Shown piece after piece: positions 34,114 to 43,640 of a DNA stretch of 53,548 nt. The position numbers and the translations under genes are program-made. The DNA is taken from the NCBI GenBank assembly GCA_017458125.1, contig JAFTGB010000062.1, positions 1 through 53,548 of the forward strand. The letters run 5' to 3'. Within the stretch, counting starts at the first letter, position 1. The number at the start of each line of letters is the position of its first letter. The notes beneath the pieces are model-generated. The model was not told where the DNA came from and did no database searches. It saw only the letters and a list, made by a program, of their open reading frames with translations. This stretch comes from Prevotella sp. (lineage in GTDB: Bacteria > Bacteroidota > Bacteroidia > Bacteroidales > Bacteroidaceae).

Positions 34114-35772
34114 ATGCTACGGCAACTGTATATCAAGAACTTTACACTGATAGACGAACTCAACATTGAACTTCACCCTGGTTTCTCTGTCATTACGGGT
34201 GAGACCGGTGCAGGAAAGAGCATTATCCTGGGAGCCATAGGACTGCTCCTTGGCCAGCGCGCCGACTCGAAAACCATTAAACAGGGTGCTGACAAGTGCA
34301 TCATCGAGGCTCACTTTGACCTGTCACGGTATGACCAGAAACCGTTCTTCGACGAGAATGACATCGAGTACGATGCCAACGACACCATCATTCGTCGCGA
34401 ACTGACTTCAGCCGGAAAAAGCCGTGCTTTCGTTAATGATTCCCCGACATCACTTTCTGCATTGAAGGAACTCGGTGAGCGCCTCGTTGACGTGCACTCA
34501 CAGCACCAGAACCTGCTGCTCAGTAAACAGGACTTCCAGCTTAACGTAGTAGATATCATAGCTGATGATGCTGCCCAACTGAACGATTACCGCAACTGTT
34601 ATGCTGATTATCAGCAGACCAAGTTGCAGCTTGAGAAACTTGAGGAGGACATTGCGCTCAATCGCCAAAACCAAGACTTCCTGCAGTTCCAATACGAGGA
34701 ACTGATGAAAGCCAACCTCACCGAAGGAGAACTGGAGGAGCTGGAACAACAAAGCGACACGATGTCGCATGCTGAAGACATCAAGTCGGCTCTTTTTGAC
34801 GCCGACAAGTCGCTCAACGGCGAACAAGGCGGGGCTGTAGGTCTGGTGAAGAGCACACACGCTGCCCTCAGCAGCATTGCCAAGATACTGCCCAAGACTA
34901 CTGAACTTGCGGAACGCTTAGAGGCATGCCACATAGAACTGAAAGACATTGCCGCTGATGTTGACCGTTTGTTGGAGGACACAGACTTTGACCCCGCTGA
35001 ACTCGATCGCATCAACAGCCGTTTGGACAAATTATATGACTTGGAGAAGAAATACCACGCTGACAGCATAGAAGCCCTGATAGTCCAGCGTGACGAACTC
35101 AAAAGTAAGCTGACAGGCATCGAGAACAGTGATGAAGCTCTGGAAGAACTCCGTCAACAGCTGCAAGCGCAACACGAAAAGTGTGTGCAAAAAGCACAGG
35201 CTTTGACCCGTCTTCGTCAAAAGGCTTCCAAGAACATTGAGCAACAGATGCAACAAAGACTGGTGCCACTCGGCATGCCCAATGTGCGCTTTCAAATCAG
35301 CATCACCCAGGACACACTGGGACGTGACGGTCAGGACAATGTCAGCTTCCTGTTTTCAGCCAATACCTCTACCCCATTGCAACCCGTCTCTCAGGTGGCT
35401 TCTGGTGGCGAGATTGCCCGTGTCATGCTGTCGTTGAAAGCTATGATCAGTGGTGCCGTCAAGTTGCCTACCATCATTTTCGACGAGATAGACACCGGAG
35501 TCAGCGGAAAGATGGCAGAGAAGATGGCAGAGATGATGCAGGAGATGGGGAACCACGAGCGACAAGTCATCTCCATCACCCACCTTCCGCAAATTGCCGC
35601 TCTCGGTCTCCACCACTACCGTGTGTCAAAAGAAGAGACGGCAAGCGGAACAACCAGCCACATGCAGGAGCTGACAGCCGACGAGCGCATCCACGAGATA
35701 GCTCAAATGCTCAGTGGCAGCGATGTTTCCGAGGCAGCCATCCAGAATGCCAGGGAACTTATGAAACGATAA
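34114..35772 (+). CDS. recN: DNA repair protein RecN
   Basis: A 552-residue SMC-like ATPase for double-strand-break repair. Walker A GETGAGKSIILGA at about residue 29-41, VDVHSQHQNLLL, long coiled coil in the middle (about 150-360), ABC signature VASGGEIARVML, Walker B IIFDEIDTGVSG, and ITHLPQIAA. Normal length and intact. Confidence 0.95.
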   Translation: MLRQLYIKNFTLIDELNIELHPGFSVITGETGAGKSIILGAIGLLLGQRADSKTIKQGADKCIIEAHFDLSRYDQKPFFDENDIEYDANDTIIRRELTSAGKSRAFVNDSPTSLSALKELGERLVDVHSQHQNLLLSKQDFQLNVVDIIADDAAQLNDYRNCYADYQQTKLQLEKLEEDIALNRQNQDFLQFQYEELMKANLTEGELEELEQQSDTMSHAEDIKSALFDADKSLNGEQGGAVGLVKSTHAALSSIAKILPKTTELAERLEACHIELKDIAADVDRLLEDTDFDPAELDRINSRLDKLYDLEKKYHADSIEALIVQRDELKSKLTGIENSDEALEELRQQLQAQHEKCVQKAQALTRLRQKASKNIEQQMQQRLVPLGMPNVRFQISITQDTLGRDGQDNVSFLFSANTSTPLQPVSQVASGGEIARVMLSLKAMISGAVKLPTIIFDEIDTGVSGKMAEKMAEMMQEMGNHERQVISITHLPQIAALGLHHYRVSKEETASGTTSHMQELTADERIHEIAQMLSGSDVSEAAIQNARELMKR

Positions 35773-35807
35773 AAAAACAACATGCTAAAGGAAATACCCA
35801 TAAGAAA

Positions 35808-37487
35808 ATGGAAAAGAAAAGATTATTGACCATAGTGCTCACCATTGCTATGAGTGCCTTCACGCTTCACGCCCAAAATCCCTCATGGGCCAAAAAAGCC
35901 GCCTCTGCGGTGTTTACGCTGAAGACGTTCCGAGCCGACGGCAGTCTGTTGGCCAGCAGCAACGGCTTCTTCACCAATGAGGACGGCATAGCCCTCAGTT
36001 GCTTTGCACCCTTTAAGGGAGCAGAGCGTGCTGTCATCATTGATGCCCAAGGGAAAGAGTGGCCTGTAGAGAGTCTGATAGGAGCCAACGAAATGTATGA
36101 TGTAGCCAAGTTCCAAGTGGCTATAAAAAAGTCCACGGCCTTGCCCCTTGCATCGGCTGCCACCAAGGGAGCCACGGTATGGATGATGCCTTATAGTGCC
36201 AAGAAGACCCCTGACTGCCAGCGTGGCACCGTCAGTAGCACAGAGACTTTTCAGGACAAATATCTTTACTATACCCTGTCCGTGCCGGCCAACGAGCAAA
36301 ACACAGGCTGTCCGGTACTCGACGACAACGGGCAAGTGCTGGGATTACTCCAGCCGTCCACCACAACAAGCACTACCAACTATGCTGTCAGTGCACCTTT
36401 CGTCAACGACATACATGCCTCGGCATTCAGTGCCACAGACCCCACACTACGAAGCACAGCCATCGACAAGGCCTTGCCTGACAGTCAGGATGAAGCACTG
36501 CTGGCTCTTTACATGAGTGCGTCGGCCATGGATAATGCCAGATATGAAAACTTAGTCGACCGTTTCATCCAGAAGTTTCCTGACTCGGCTGACGGTTATA
36601 TCAACCGCGCCCGCATACTGACCGCAAAGGGAAGTTTTGAAGCCGCAGACAAAGATATGAAGCAGGCACTGAGCACGGGAGACAAGAAAGACGACGTACA
36701 TTACCAGTATGCGCAACTCATCTACCAGAAGGAGGTGTACCAAAGCAGCCAGCCCTACCCTGACTGGTCGTTGGATAGGGCTTTGAGCGAGTCGCAAGAG
36801 GCTTCACGGTTGAATCCGCAACCCGTCTATCGCCAGCAACAGGCACAAATTCTTTATGCCCAGAAAAAGTACGATGAAGCATACACCATCTACAACGAAC
36901 TGACGACAGGTCCTCTGCGCAGTGCCGAAATCTTCTATGCTGCAGCACAATGCAAACTCCAGACAGGAGACCGCAACACGATGCTGGCACTGCTTGACAG
37001 TGCTGTCAATACCTTTACGAAACCTTATGTCAAGACTGCCGCACCCTTCTTGTTAGCTCGTGCGCAGGCACTCCACGACGCCGGGAAATACCGCCCTGCC
37101 GTCAGCGACTATAACGAGTATGAGGCCCTGATGGCAAGCCAGCTGACTGCCGACTTCTACTACCTGCGACACCAAGCCGAGGTGGGAGGACACCTTTATC
37201 AGCAGGCCCTTGACGACATCAAACGAGCAACTGAGATGGCACCTCAAGAAGCTCTTTACTGGGCAGAGAAGGCCAGTCTGGAACTACGTGTGGGTATGAC
37301 TGACGAGGCTCTCAAGACCGCAAAACGGTGCATCAGCACTGACCCCGGCATGAGTGACGGATACCTCTTCCTTGGAGTAGCCCAATGCGTGAAAGGCCAG
37401 AAGAGCGAAGGCCTTCAGAACCTTTCCAAAGCAAAAGAGCTTGGCAACAGCCAAGCCCAATCACTCATTGATAAGTATTCCAAGTAG
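35808..37487 (+). CDS. Degenerate trypsin-fold protein with TPR repeats
   Basis: A 559-residue exported protein with signal peptide (LLTIVLTIAMSAFTLHAQ). Residues about 25-210 have the shape of an HtrA/trypsin-like domain (VFTLKTFRADGSLLASSNGF, then EDGIALSCF, then NTGCPVLDDNGQVLGLL), but the catalytic His site reads SCFAPF and the Ser site reads NTGCP instead of NSGGP. Only Asp98 (DVAKF) remains, so it should be inactive as a protease. Residues 230-559 are TPR-type helical repeats. It is likely a periplasmic or surface scaffold. Confidence 0.8.
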   Translation: MEKKRLLTIVLTIAMSAFTLHAQNPSWAKKAASAVFTLKTFRADGSLLASSNGFFTNEDGIALSCFAPFKGAERAVIIDAQGKEWPVESLIGANEMYDVAKFQVAIKKSTALPLASAATKGATVWMMPYSAKKTPDCQRGTVSSTETFQDKYLYYTLSVPANEQNTGCPVLDDNGQVLGLLQPSTTTSTTNYAVSAPFVNDIHASAFSATDPTLRSTAIDKALPDSQDEALLALYMSASAMDNARYENLVDRFIQKFPDSADGYINRARILTAKGSFEAADKDMKQALSTGDKKDDVHYQYAQLIYQKEVYQSSQPYPDWSLDRALSESQEASRLNPQPVYRQQQAQILYAQKKYDEAYTIYNELTTGPLRSAEIFYAAAQCKLQTGDRNTMLALLDSAVNTFTKPYVKTAAPFLLARAQALHDAGKYRPAVSDYNEYEALMASQLTADFYYLRHQAEVGGHLYQQALDDIKRATEMAPQEALYWAEKASLELRVGMTDEALKTAKRCISTDPGMSDGYLFLGVAQCVKGQKSEGLQNLSKAKELGNSQAQSLIDKYSK

Positions 37488-37491
37488 CCCT

Positions 37492-39036
37492 TCAGAACGG
37501 CACCTGCGTGTCACGCTCACCTAAGAATGGCGACTCGCTACCTTCCGGCGGGTTGCCGTTTACTTTACTGCCCAAAATGATGCCACCATTGTCGTCCGCC
37601 TCCTGGTGGCCCAAGCGACGGTCCTCAGGGTTTTCAAAACGCGTAAATTCGCCACGGAACGTCAACAGCACATCGCCAGTGGCACCCTTACGATGCTTGG
37701 CAATGATAATCTGAGCCATACCGCGCAGGTCGTGCCCGCTGTCGTCCTGATAGATGTGGTAGTATTCCGGGCGGTGTACGAAGAGCACCATGTCGGCATC
37801 CTGCTCAATGGCTCCTGACTCACGAAGGTCTGACAATTGGGGGCGCTTGCCTTCAAGCCCCTCACGACTCTCCACGCCACGGTTCAACTGCGACAGGGCC
37901 AGAATAGGGATGTCGAGTTCCTTAGCCAGCCCCTTCAACGAGCGCGAGATGGTGGACACCTCCTCTTGACGACTGGAGAAGCGCATGCCGTTGGCATTCA
38001 TCAGCTGCAAGTAGTCTATCATGATGATTTTGACACCGTGTTCACGCACCAGTCGGCGAGCCTTCGTTCTCAGTTCAAACACCGACAAGCCCGGTGTGTC
38101 GTCGACGTAGAGCGGAGCACCTAACAGATTGTTCAAGCGCTTGTCAAGCCGCTCCCATTCATCCGGCTTCAGCTGACCATTGAGAATTTTAGAACCTTGT
38201 ATCTCACAACAGTTGCTGATGAGTCGGTTCACCAGCTGCACGTTCGACATTTCGAGCGAAAAGAAAGCCATAGGAACCTTATAGTCAGCAGCAATATTCT
38301 TTGCCATCGACAAGGCAAATGACGTCTTACCCATGGCTGGGCGCCCGGCAATGATGACTAGGTCAGAGGCTTGCCATCCACTGGTGATGTCGTCCAACTT
38401 ATGATAGCCCGTTGCCACTCCCGTCAGTCCGTCTTCGTTGGAGTAAGCCTTTTGTATGGCATCCACGGCATTACGGATGACAGGGTTTATCTGGGTGTAG
38501 TCTTTCTTCATGTTGCGCTGTCCCAACTCGAAGAGCGCCCCTTCGGCCTCCTGCATCAAGTCGTCTACGTCTACCGTCTCGTCAAAGGCCTTGGTCTCAA
38601 TGACGCTGGCAAAGGAGATGAGTTGTCGGGCCAGCGACTTCTGCGCAATGATGCGCGCATGATATTCGATGTTGGCCGACGAGGCCACCTGACTGGACAA
38701 TTCCGTAATATAGCCTGGACCGCCCACGTCCTCCAAGTCACCCTGGCGGGCCAGCTGTTCGGTCACCGTCCATACGTCAACAGGGTTTTCATGCATCGAC
38801 AGGTCACGGATAGCCGTGTATACTTTCTGATTACGTGGCTCGTAGAAACTTTCCGGCGAAAGAATCTCGCACACAATGGCGTAGGCATCCTTGTCTATCA
38901 TCAGCGCACCTAACACGGCACGCTCCATGTCCGTAGCCTGTGGTTGCACATGGGCGTAGGCATTGTCGACGGCCATCTGACGACGCTGCCCGTTACGGCG
39001 CTGTCCGCCGCTATTGTTGTTTGACTGTTCTGGCAT
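37492..39036 (-). CDS. dnaB: Replicative DNA helicase DnaB
   Basis: A 514-residue RecA-fold hexameric helicase. The N-terminal domain has TDMERAVLGALMIDKDAY. Walker A is GRPAMGKTSFALS, Walker B IIMIDYLQLM, and SQLNRGVESR and DLRESGAIEQDADMVLFVHR are the later signatures. The C-terminus is a short polar tail. The stop lies 4 bases from the stop of the convergent TPR gene. No intein. Confidence 0.95.
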   Translation of the reverse strand: MPEQSNNNSGGQRRNGQRRQMAVDNAYAHVQPQATDMERAVLGALMIDKDAYAIVCEILSPESFYEPRNQKVYTAIRDLSMHENPVDVWTVTEQLARQGDLEDVGGPGYITELSSQVASSANIEYHARIIAQKSLARQLISFASVIETKAFDETVDVDDLMQEAEGALFELGQRNMKKDYTQINPVIRNAVDAIQKAYSNEDGLTGVATGYHKLDDITSGWQASDLVIIAGRPAMGKTSFALSMAKNIAADYKVPMAFFSLEMSNVQLVNRLISNCCEIQGSKILNGQLKPDEWERLDKRLNNLLGAPLYVDDTPGLSVFELRTKARRLVREHGVKIIMIDYLQLMNANGMRFSSRQEEVSTISRSLKGLAKELDIPILALSQLNRGVESREGLEGKRPQLSDLRESGAIEQDADMVLFVHRPEYYHIYQDDSGHDLRGMAQIIIAKHRKGATGDVLLTFRGEFTRFENPEDRRLGHQEADDNGGIILGSKVNGNPPEGSESPFLGERDTQVPF

Positions 39037-39058
39037 AACTCAATTGTTTTTCGGACTG

Positions 39059-39066
39059 CAAAGGTA
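39059..39066 (-). promoter_or_regulatory. -7 element of dnaB
   Basis: TACCTTTG on the reverse strand, 23 bases before the dnaB ATG. No clear TTTG at -33. Confidence 0.65.
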
Positions 39067-39145
39067 CGTAAAAACCTTGATACTTCATGCACTTTTGAGA
39101 GAATTAACGCAAATCACACTTTGTTACCCAAAAGTAACAAACACA

Positions 39146-39898
39146 TCATTCTTTGTTTACGTTTTCAATGATTCCCTTAATCACATCACTCATTCTCTCG
39201 CTCTTTATCTGTGTACGATAATGCACATTAACACCAGCTTCTTGCATGCACTTGAAGAAAACCTTGGCACAGGCAATCTTCACCTTTTCATCTGGCCGAA
39301 GGTCATTTTCTAAACTATTAACATCTTTTGTCTCGACTACAAGATTTAGCTCCTTAGTACCGTCTTCACGCTCTACAATATACATAAAATCCGGACTATA
39401 GCTCGAACTCGCAATTGTAGGTATGGCAATACTGCTCCGGGGTATCTTGCCAAATACTGTAACTTTGGCTATACCAACTTGATTGATGATATTGTCTTTC
39501 TCCAAAGGAGAGTCATAGGCCACCGTATCATAAAGGTAAGTTCCTAAAGGGTTAATATCCTTTTCTATATTCACTCCTATCAATCCTGCCTTGATGGTTT
39601 GGTTTGGCTTGCCGTCATAGGTCAACTTCGTGTCTTTAGGGATAAAGTCGGTCTTCGAATAATTGAACTTGCCCATCAGATTCGTTGTAAACCAGTCGTA
39701 TATGGCTTGAATGTTCTTGTTAAGCGAGTACTCGCTGAACCACCTCTTCGTATCTTCACCCTCATGCGTTTTTGCGTATTCAGTGGTTGCATGATGAATG
39801 ATGGAGATAGGTACGGCTGTTGCATTACTTAGCCGGCGAAGATACTCTCCGTATGGGATATGACGGCTAATGACCGGTATTTCGTTAGTGTTATTCAC
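39146..39898 (-). pseudogene. C-terminal fragment of type III restriction subunit Res
   Basis: A 250-residue open frame equal to the C-terminal quarter of Res. IPVISRHIPYGEYLRRL matches an internal Res segment, and the PD-(D/E)XK nuclease is complete with YSPDFMYIV (Pro169-Asp170) and VVETKDV (Glu189, Lys191). The whole SF2 helicase part is missing. The frame begins 6 bases after the methylase stop, so it is transcribed behind the type II cassette. It may be a relic or could still be made as a free nuclease domain. Confidence 0.85.
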
Positions 39899-39904
39899 AT
39901 CCTC

Positions 39905-41176
39905 CTACCAATTTAAATTTATGCGGTTTCTTCTTACGAATTCATTGAACACAGCTTCTACCACAGGTACAGACACCGAATTTCCAAATTGCTTATATGC
40001 CCAAGCATCTGAAGGATGTAGTCTGAATGTGTCTGGAAACCCTTGCAATCTTGCACATTCACGTGGCGTAATATGTCTGGCTCTGTTATGCTGAATCACA
40101 CCAAGCCGATTGGCATCAGATGAAGTCAAGGTAACAGAAATACTTTCAGGGTCCAAGAATTTGAATACCTCAAAAGACATATTGCCACAAACAGGATTGT
40201 ATCTTCCCTCACTATTTACCTGAAGATACCGTTTGTCTATCAGCGAAGCAATGACTTCCTCAATGTCTGACGCAGTATAGAACGTCTTGATCTGTTCCAG
40301 CGTAAGTTTCTTTCCGTCTTTATCTTTTCCGAATATGGGCTTGCGACGATTAAGTATCAAGGCATTCATAAATCGAATTTCAGCATCAGAACATTTACCC
40401 TTCATTCCTAATTCCCAAGAATGAAGTGACTGTCCTCCACGATAGTCAATGAGCCGATAGCCATGAAGAACGCTCAAGTCATCACCTACAACTTCACGAA
40501 GCATCTGCTGGAATCTGTCAGAACAATAATACTTCTCATCAACATCTGGCTCCAGCACGTCACCCACACAACATTTCACTTTCTCGCCAAACAATGAAAG
40601 TTCAAGAGAATTCTGTTTGTACTTGTGAGAATCAGCTGAACCAAGGTCGGTAGAAAGATCCATTTCAGGAGTTGCCCCCAAGATGCCAACGATATAAAGA
40701 CGTACACGATTCTGAGGAACACCAAAGTTACTGCTATTCTGTAGCAAGTCGTATGTGCCATAACCTAAACCATGAAGTTTATCCATGATGGTATTGAAAG
40801 TGCGTCCTCCATCATGAGTGTAAAGACCACGCACGTTTTCAAGCAAAAAGGCCTTGGGACGATATTTCTCAAGTAGCCGCTCTATTTCAAAGAATAAAGT
40901 ACCTCTTGTATCGCCAAAGCCCATGCGTTTGCCAGCGTAGGAGAATGGCTGACATGGAAAACCACCAAGCAATAAATCAAATGGCTCCACTTCATCAATC
41001 AGCTTCACATCACCACTGGGATGTTCGCCGAAGTTGAGTTGATAGGTTTCACAGGCTTTTTCGTTAATCTCGCTTGAAAGCACACATTTTGACTCTATCC
41101 CGTTTTTAGATAGAGCCTGGCTAACTCCCAAGCGGATACCACCTACACCTGCGAACAGATCTATATATTTTATCAT
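39905..41176 (-). CDS. DNA cytosine-5 methyltransferase of a type II system
   Basis: A 423-residue m5C methylase with all main motifs: I DLFAGVGGIRLG at 6-17, IV GGFPCQPFS with catalytic Cys75, VI ENVRG at 113-117, VIII QNRVRLYIVG, IX TPRECARLQGFPD, and X QFGNSVSVPVVEA. The variable region between VIII and IX, about 190-350, should carry the target recognition domain; the target cannot be read. It overlaps the endonuclease stop by ATGA. Intact. Confidence 0.95.
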   Translation of the reverse strand: MIKYIDLFAGVGGIRLGVSQALSKNGIESKCVLSSEINEKACETYQLNFGEHPSGDVKLIDEVEPFDLLLGGFPCQPFSYAGKRMGFGDTRGTLFFEIERLLEKYRPKAFLLENVRGLYTHDGGRTFNTIMDKLHGLGYGTYDLLQNSSNFGVPQNRVRLYIVGILGATPEMDLSTDLGSADSHKYKQNSLELSLFGEKVKCCVGDVLEPDVDEKYYCSDRFQQMLREVVGDDLSVLHGYRLIDYRGGQSLHSWELGMKGKCSDAEIRFMNALILNRRKPIFGKDKDGKKLTLEQIKTFYTASDIEEVIASLIDKRYLQVNSEGRYNPVCGNMSFEVFKFLDPESISVTLTSSDANRLGVIQHNRARHITPRECARLQGFPDTFRLHPSDAWAYKQFGNSVSVPVVEAVFNEFVRRNRINLNW

Positions 41177-42222
41177 CCTATTTTCTCCTTGATAAATTCA
41201 ATCAGCAAATCAAACTCAGAGGGTGTGTAAGCCACATTGCAATGACTATTGTTGCACATATCATTCATCGCAGCAGGACGTGAAAAATTACCAACTCCAT
41301 CAATAATATACGCTACAAAACACCTTTTGTTGTTTGTGTTACGGAATCGAGCCTGTGCTTCTCGTGCTTTTCTTTCTGAAACGCTATTTGATGTTTCTTG
41401 GAATGACACCTCAATACCAACATATTTCTTATAACGACCATCGTCGTCCTTACGGTCTACTACAATATCGAAGGTGGCATCTTTGTCATCATCTAATTTT
41501 ACTCCAGGAATTTTCCCATTATTTACTAAGTTATAATTATTCCCCAAACGCTCTCTCATATAGTTTAAGGCATAGACTTGTGCATAATTACCAAGGTCTG
41601 TTGCTGTCTTTCCTGCAATAATCCTACTCACTCGGATATAATTCTCTCTAACATATTGCTTAATTTTATCCTCTTCTCCAAGATTTTCATAAGCATTACA
41701 TTTGTATAGAATCGCACGATTAATTTCTATCGACGATGCAGAACCATAGGTAAGAAGCATAATAAGGTCTTTGCATAATTTTTTATCTTTGCAAGCTACC
41801 TGCAGATTCTCTTTAGTATCAATCTGCATTCTTTCATTATCAAGTTTGCCTTTAATGGGTAATACGGAAAATTTGTAAACATACTTTTTACGTCCCAACA
41901 TATATGTTAGTTCATTGCTGGGGAACAACTCTTTGAAAGTTGTATTAAAACGTTGAAGAGGTTCAGAACCAACGTCTGTTAGAAGAGCCAAATGTTTTAA
42001 AAACAGATGGTATTCAAAATCTGAAGCATCAAGCAGGCTGAAAAGTTTGTCTGGCTTATTCCGATCTGCCAATGTCAGCAGAGAAATAAACTTTTCCTGA
42101 GAATCCAGCAAATATTGCAAGATACTAACTTTCATAGCCTCATCTCTTACATCCTTAGGCCACCACTTACATCCAACTTTCTCTAAATCCTTTACGGAAC
42201 GTATATACCTATCGTCGTTCAT
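41173..42222 (-). CDS. PD-(D/E)XK type II restriction endonuclease
   Basis: A 349-residue protein whose C-terminal third holds a nuclease pattern: ATFDIVVDRKD (Asp252), then GIEVSFQETSNSVSERKA (Glu271, with S/Q in place of the usual Lys). The N-terminal 230 residues are helical. It directly precedes and overlaps the methylase gene, which is the main argument for its role as the cognate endonuclease. Transcription order is R before M. Specificity unknown. Confidence 0.8.
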   Translation of the reverse strand: MNDDRYIRSVKDLEKVGCKWWPKDVRDEAMKVSILQYLLDSQEKFISLLTLADRNKPDKLFSLLDASDFEYHLFLKHLALLTDVGSEPLQRFNTTFKELFPSNELTYMLGRKKYVYKFSVLPIKGKLDNERMQIDTKENLQVACKDKKLCKDLIMLLTYGSASSIEINRAILYKCNAYENLGEEDKIKQYVRENYIRVSRIIAGKTATDLGNYAQVYALNYMRERLGNNYNLVNNGKIPGVKLDDDKDATFDIVVDRKDDDGRYKKYVGIEVSFQETSNSVSERKAREAQARFRNTNNKRCFVAYIIDGVGNFSRPAAMNDMCNNSHCNVAYTPSEFDLLIEFIKEKIG

Positions 42223-42249
42223 AATTTGTATTTTTAATGCTTTTAAAGT

Positions 42250-42534
42250 TCATATACCATATTTCAAGGCGAAGTAGTTTACCACCTCGGGAATATATTT
42301 CTTGTAGGAAGGTTGGTTGCTAATACACCAATCTTTAAGCTCGTTTCTGTCCTTAAAACCTTTTATGATAGTAGGAAAGTATGGATCCATAATAAGACTT
42401 ACTTCTAATTCCAGCGCATCAACAAATTGTCTCGGCGTCAAGATTCCAAGTTTCTTGTGCCGTATCTTTCTGTCCAAATTTATATCTTCGAAGGTCTTCC
42501 CGATTTTTTTACCTGTCTTTAAGTCAACAATCAT
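42250..42534 (-). CDS. Unrecognised 94-residue protein of the type II cassette
   Basis: I do not recognise a family. It begins MIVDLKTGKKIGKTFEDI, has several charged helices and ends in VVNYFALKYGI. Its ATG follows the upstream stop by one base, and a strong Shine-Dalgarno sequence AAAGGAGG lies at about 42543-42550 on this strand, unusual for Bacteroidetes. It ends 27 bases before the endonuclease start. It could be a controller, an antitoxin-like protein or a passenger. Confidence 0.6.
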   Translation of the reverse strand: MIVDLKTGKKIGKTFEDINLDRKIRHKKLGILTPRQFVDALELEVSLIMDPYFPTIIKGFKDRNELKDWCISNQPSYKKYIPEVVNYFALKYGI

Positions 42535-42535
42535 A

Positions 42536-43081
42536 TTAGCATGCCTCCTTTCTATAGTCGTTGAATATTTTACTGCACGTGCTGCCGTCGTTGAAACTGA
42601 GAATACGCTCAGCTATCTCCTCTGCAATATTCAGTTTTTCTGCTAATTCTTCTTTCGTGAACTTGAATTTGTCATTGTAGACAAACCCATCCGAACCTGT
42701 ATTATACGGTGGGTCAATATAGATACATTTCACCTTTCCGGCATACGATTTGGCAAGGTGTTTCAGTGCGTCAAGGTTATCACCACTGATGTATATGTTC
42801 TCACTTTTGATGTTTTCTGGCTTACTATTATGTACTTCGTCTGGCACAATAACCATTGTCGACTCCATACCTGTCAGCATCCTGGCATAGCTTTTGCATA
42901 GAAAATCAAAGCCCTGATTCTCCTTAACCAAGTCCACTTTGTCTGATATCAAAGACTCGAACTTTGCCATGTCGAACTTCCCCTCACTATTGAAACAGTC
43001 AGCAAAGTCTCTGTGCAGGAGTTCCATCACCCCGCTGTTGGGTCTCACTTTTTTGTTGTTCTCGGTTATATTCTTTATCAT
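42536..43081 (-). pseudogene. N-terminal fragment of type III methyltransferase Mod
   Basis: A 181-residue frame. Residues 1-163 match type III Mod: GDNLDALKHLAKSYAGKVK, the catalytic YIDPPYNTGSDGF (DPPY 123-126), and FTKEELAEKLNIAEEIAERILSF. After Phe163 the sequence leaves the family; the last 18 codons (about 42539-42592) are foreign. The remaining two thirds of Mod, with the SAM-binding site and target recognition domain, are absent, so it cannot methylate on its own. It is the first gene of the hybrid locus. Confidence 0.85.
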
Positions 43082-43173
43082 ATCGATTTATGTTTTATCA
43101 AAGCGCCTGGTGTCGCTTTTCCAATATGTAGTGTCACTGTCCTGTGGCCGAAGCCTTGCAGACATAGACGATG

Positions 43174-43181
43174 CAAATATA
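43174..43181 (-). promoter_or_regulatory. -7 element upstream of the mod fragment
   Basis: TATATTTG on the reverse strand gives a leader of about 90 bases to the mod ATG. No TTTG at the right -33 distance. It is the only promoter-like site I see for the whole hybrid restriction locus. Confidence 0.5.
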
Positions 43182-43379
43182 CAAAATCTTTTGCGAAAAG
43201 AGTCCTTTCTGAGCGAAAAAGTACAAAAAAAACTATTTCACTTGCAGAATTGAAATTTAACGTTTATTTAGCATCCTATTCGTTTTTATCTTTCTCATTA
43301 GCCTCTTCTGCGGTAATTCAAGGTAAAATTGCAGTTTTAGAATTTTATATTAATTTTTAAAGCATTTTACATGAAATTT

Positions 43380-43555
43380 ATCAGCAACAGCATCAAGAAT
43401 CATCAGCGACGGTGGCAAAAAGAATTAGCGACGGTGGTAAATTTCATGGCTGACGGCTGCAAATTTGATTGGCCGATTTGATAATACGGATGATGTTTTT
43501 TACCAAAATGGGGCATAAAATTCGGTACCGCGGGGCATAAAATTCTAATGCGCTG
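43380..43555. repeat. Array with 22-base periodicity
   Basis: Eight consecutive 22-base blocks start at 43380, 43402, 43424, 43446, 43468, 43490, 43512 and 43534. Blocks 2 and 3 share AGCGACGGTGG, blocks 3 and 4 share TAAATTT/CAAATTT, and blocks 7 and 8 share GGCATAAAATTC, all in register. Blocks 5 and 6 are diverged. The 43182-43640 interval contains no gene. Confidence 0.65.
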
Positions 43556-43640
43556 ACGTTCAAATAGATAAGAAGGGGATAAATACTGCTTCTGCTAACA
43601 TGGTGCAGCAGAATGGGGAGAAAGCTGAAAAAAGGTACAC

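Noticed and set aside
43380-43555. Possible CRISPR array
   Set aside because: No block is repeated exactly, there is no repeat-spacer alternation, and no cas genes are in the window.
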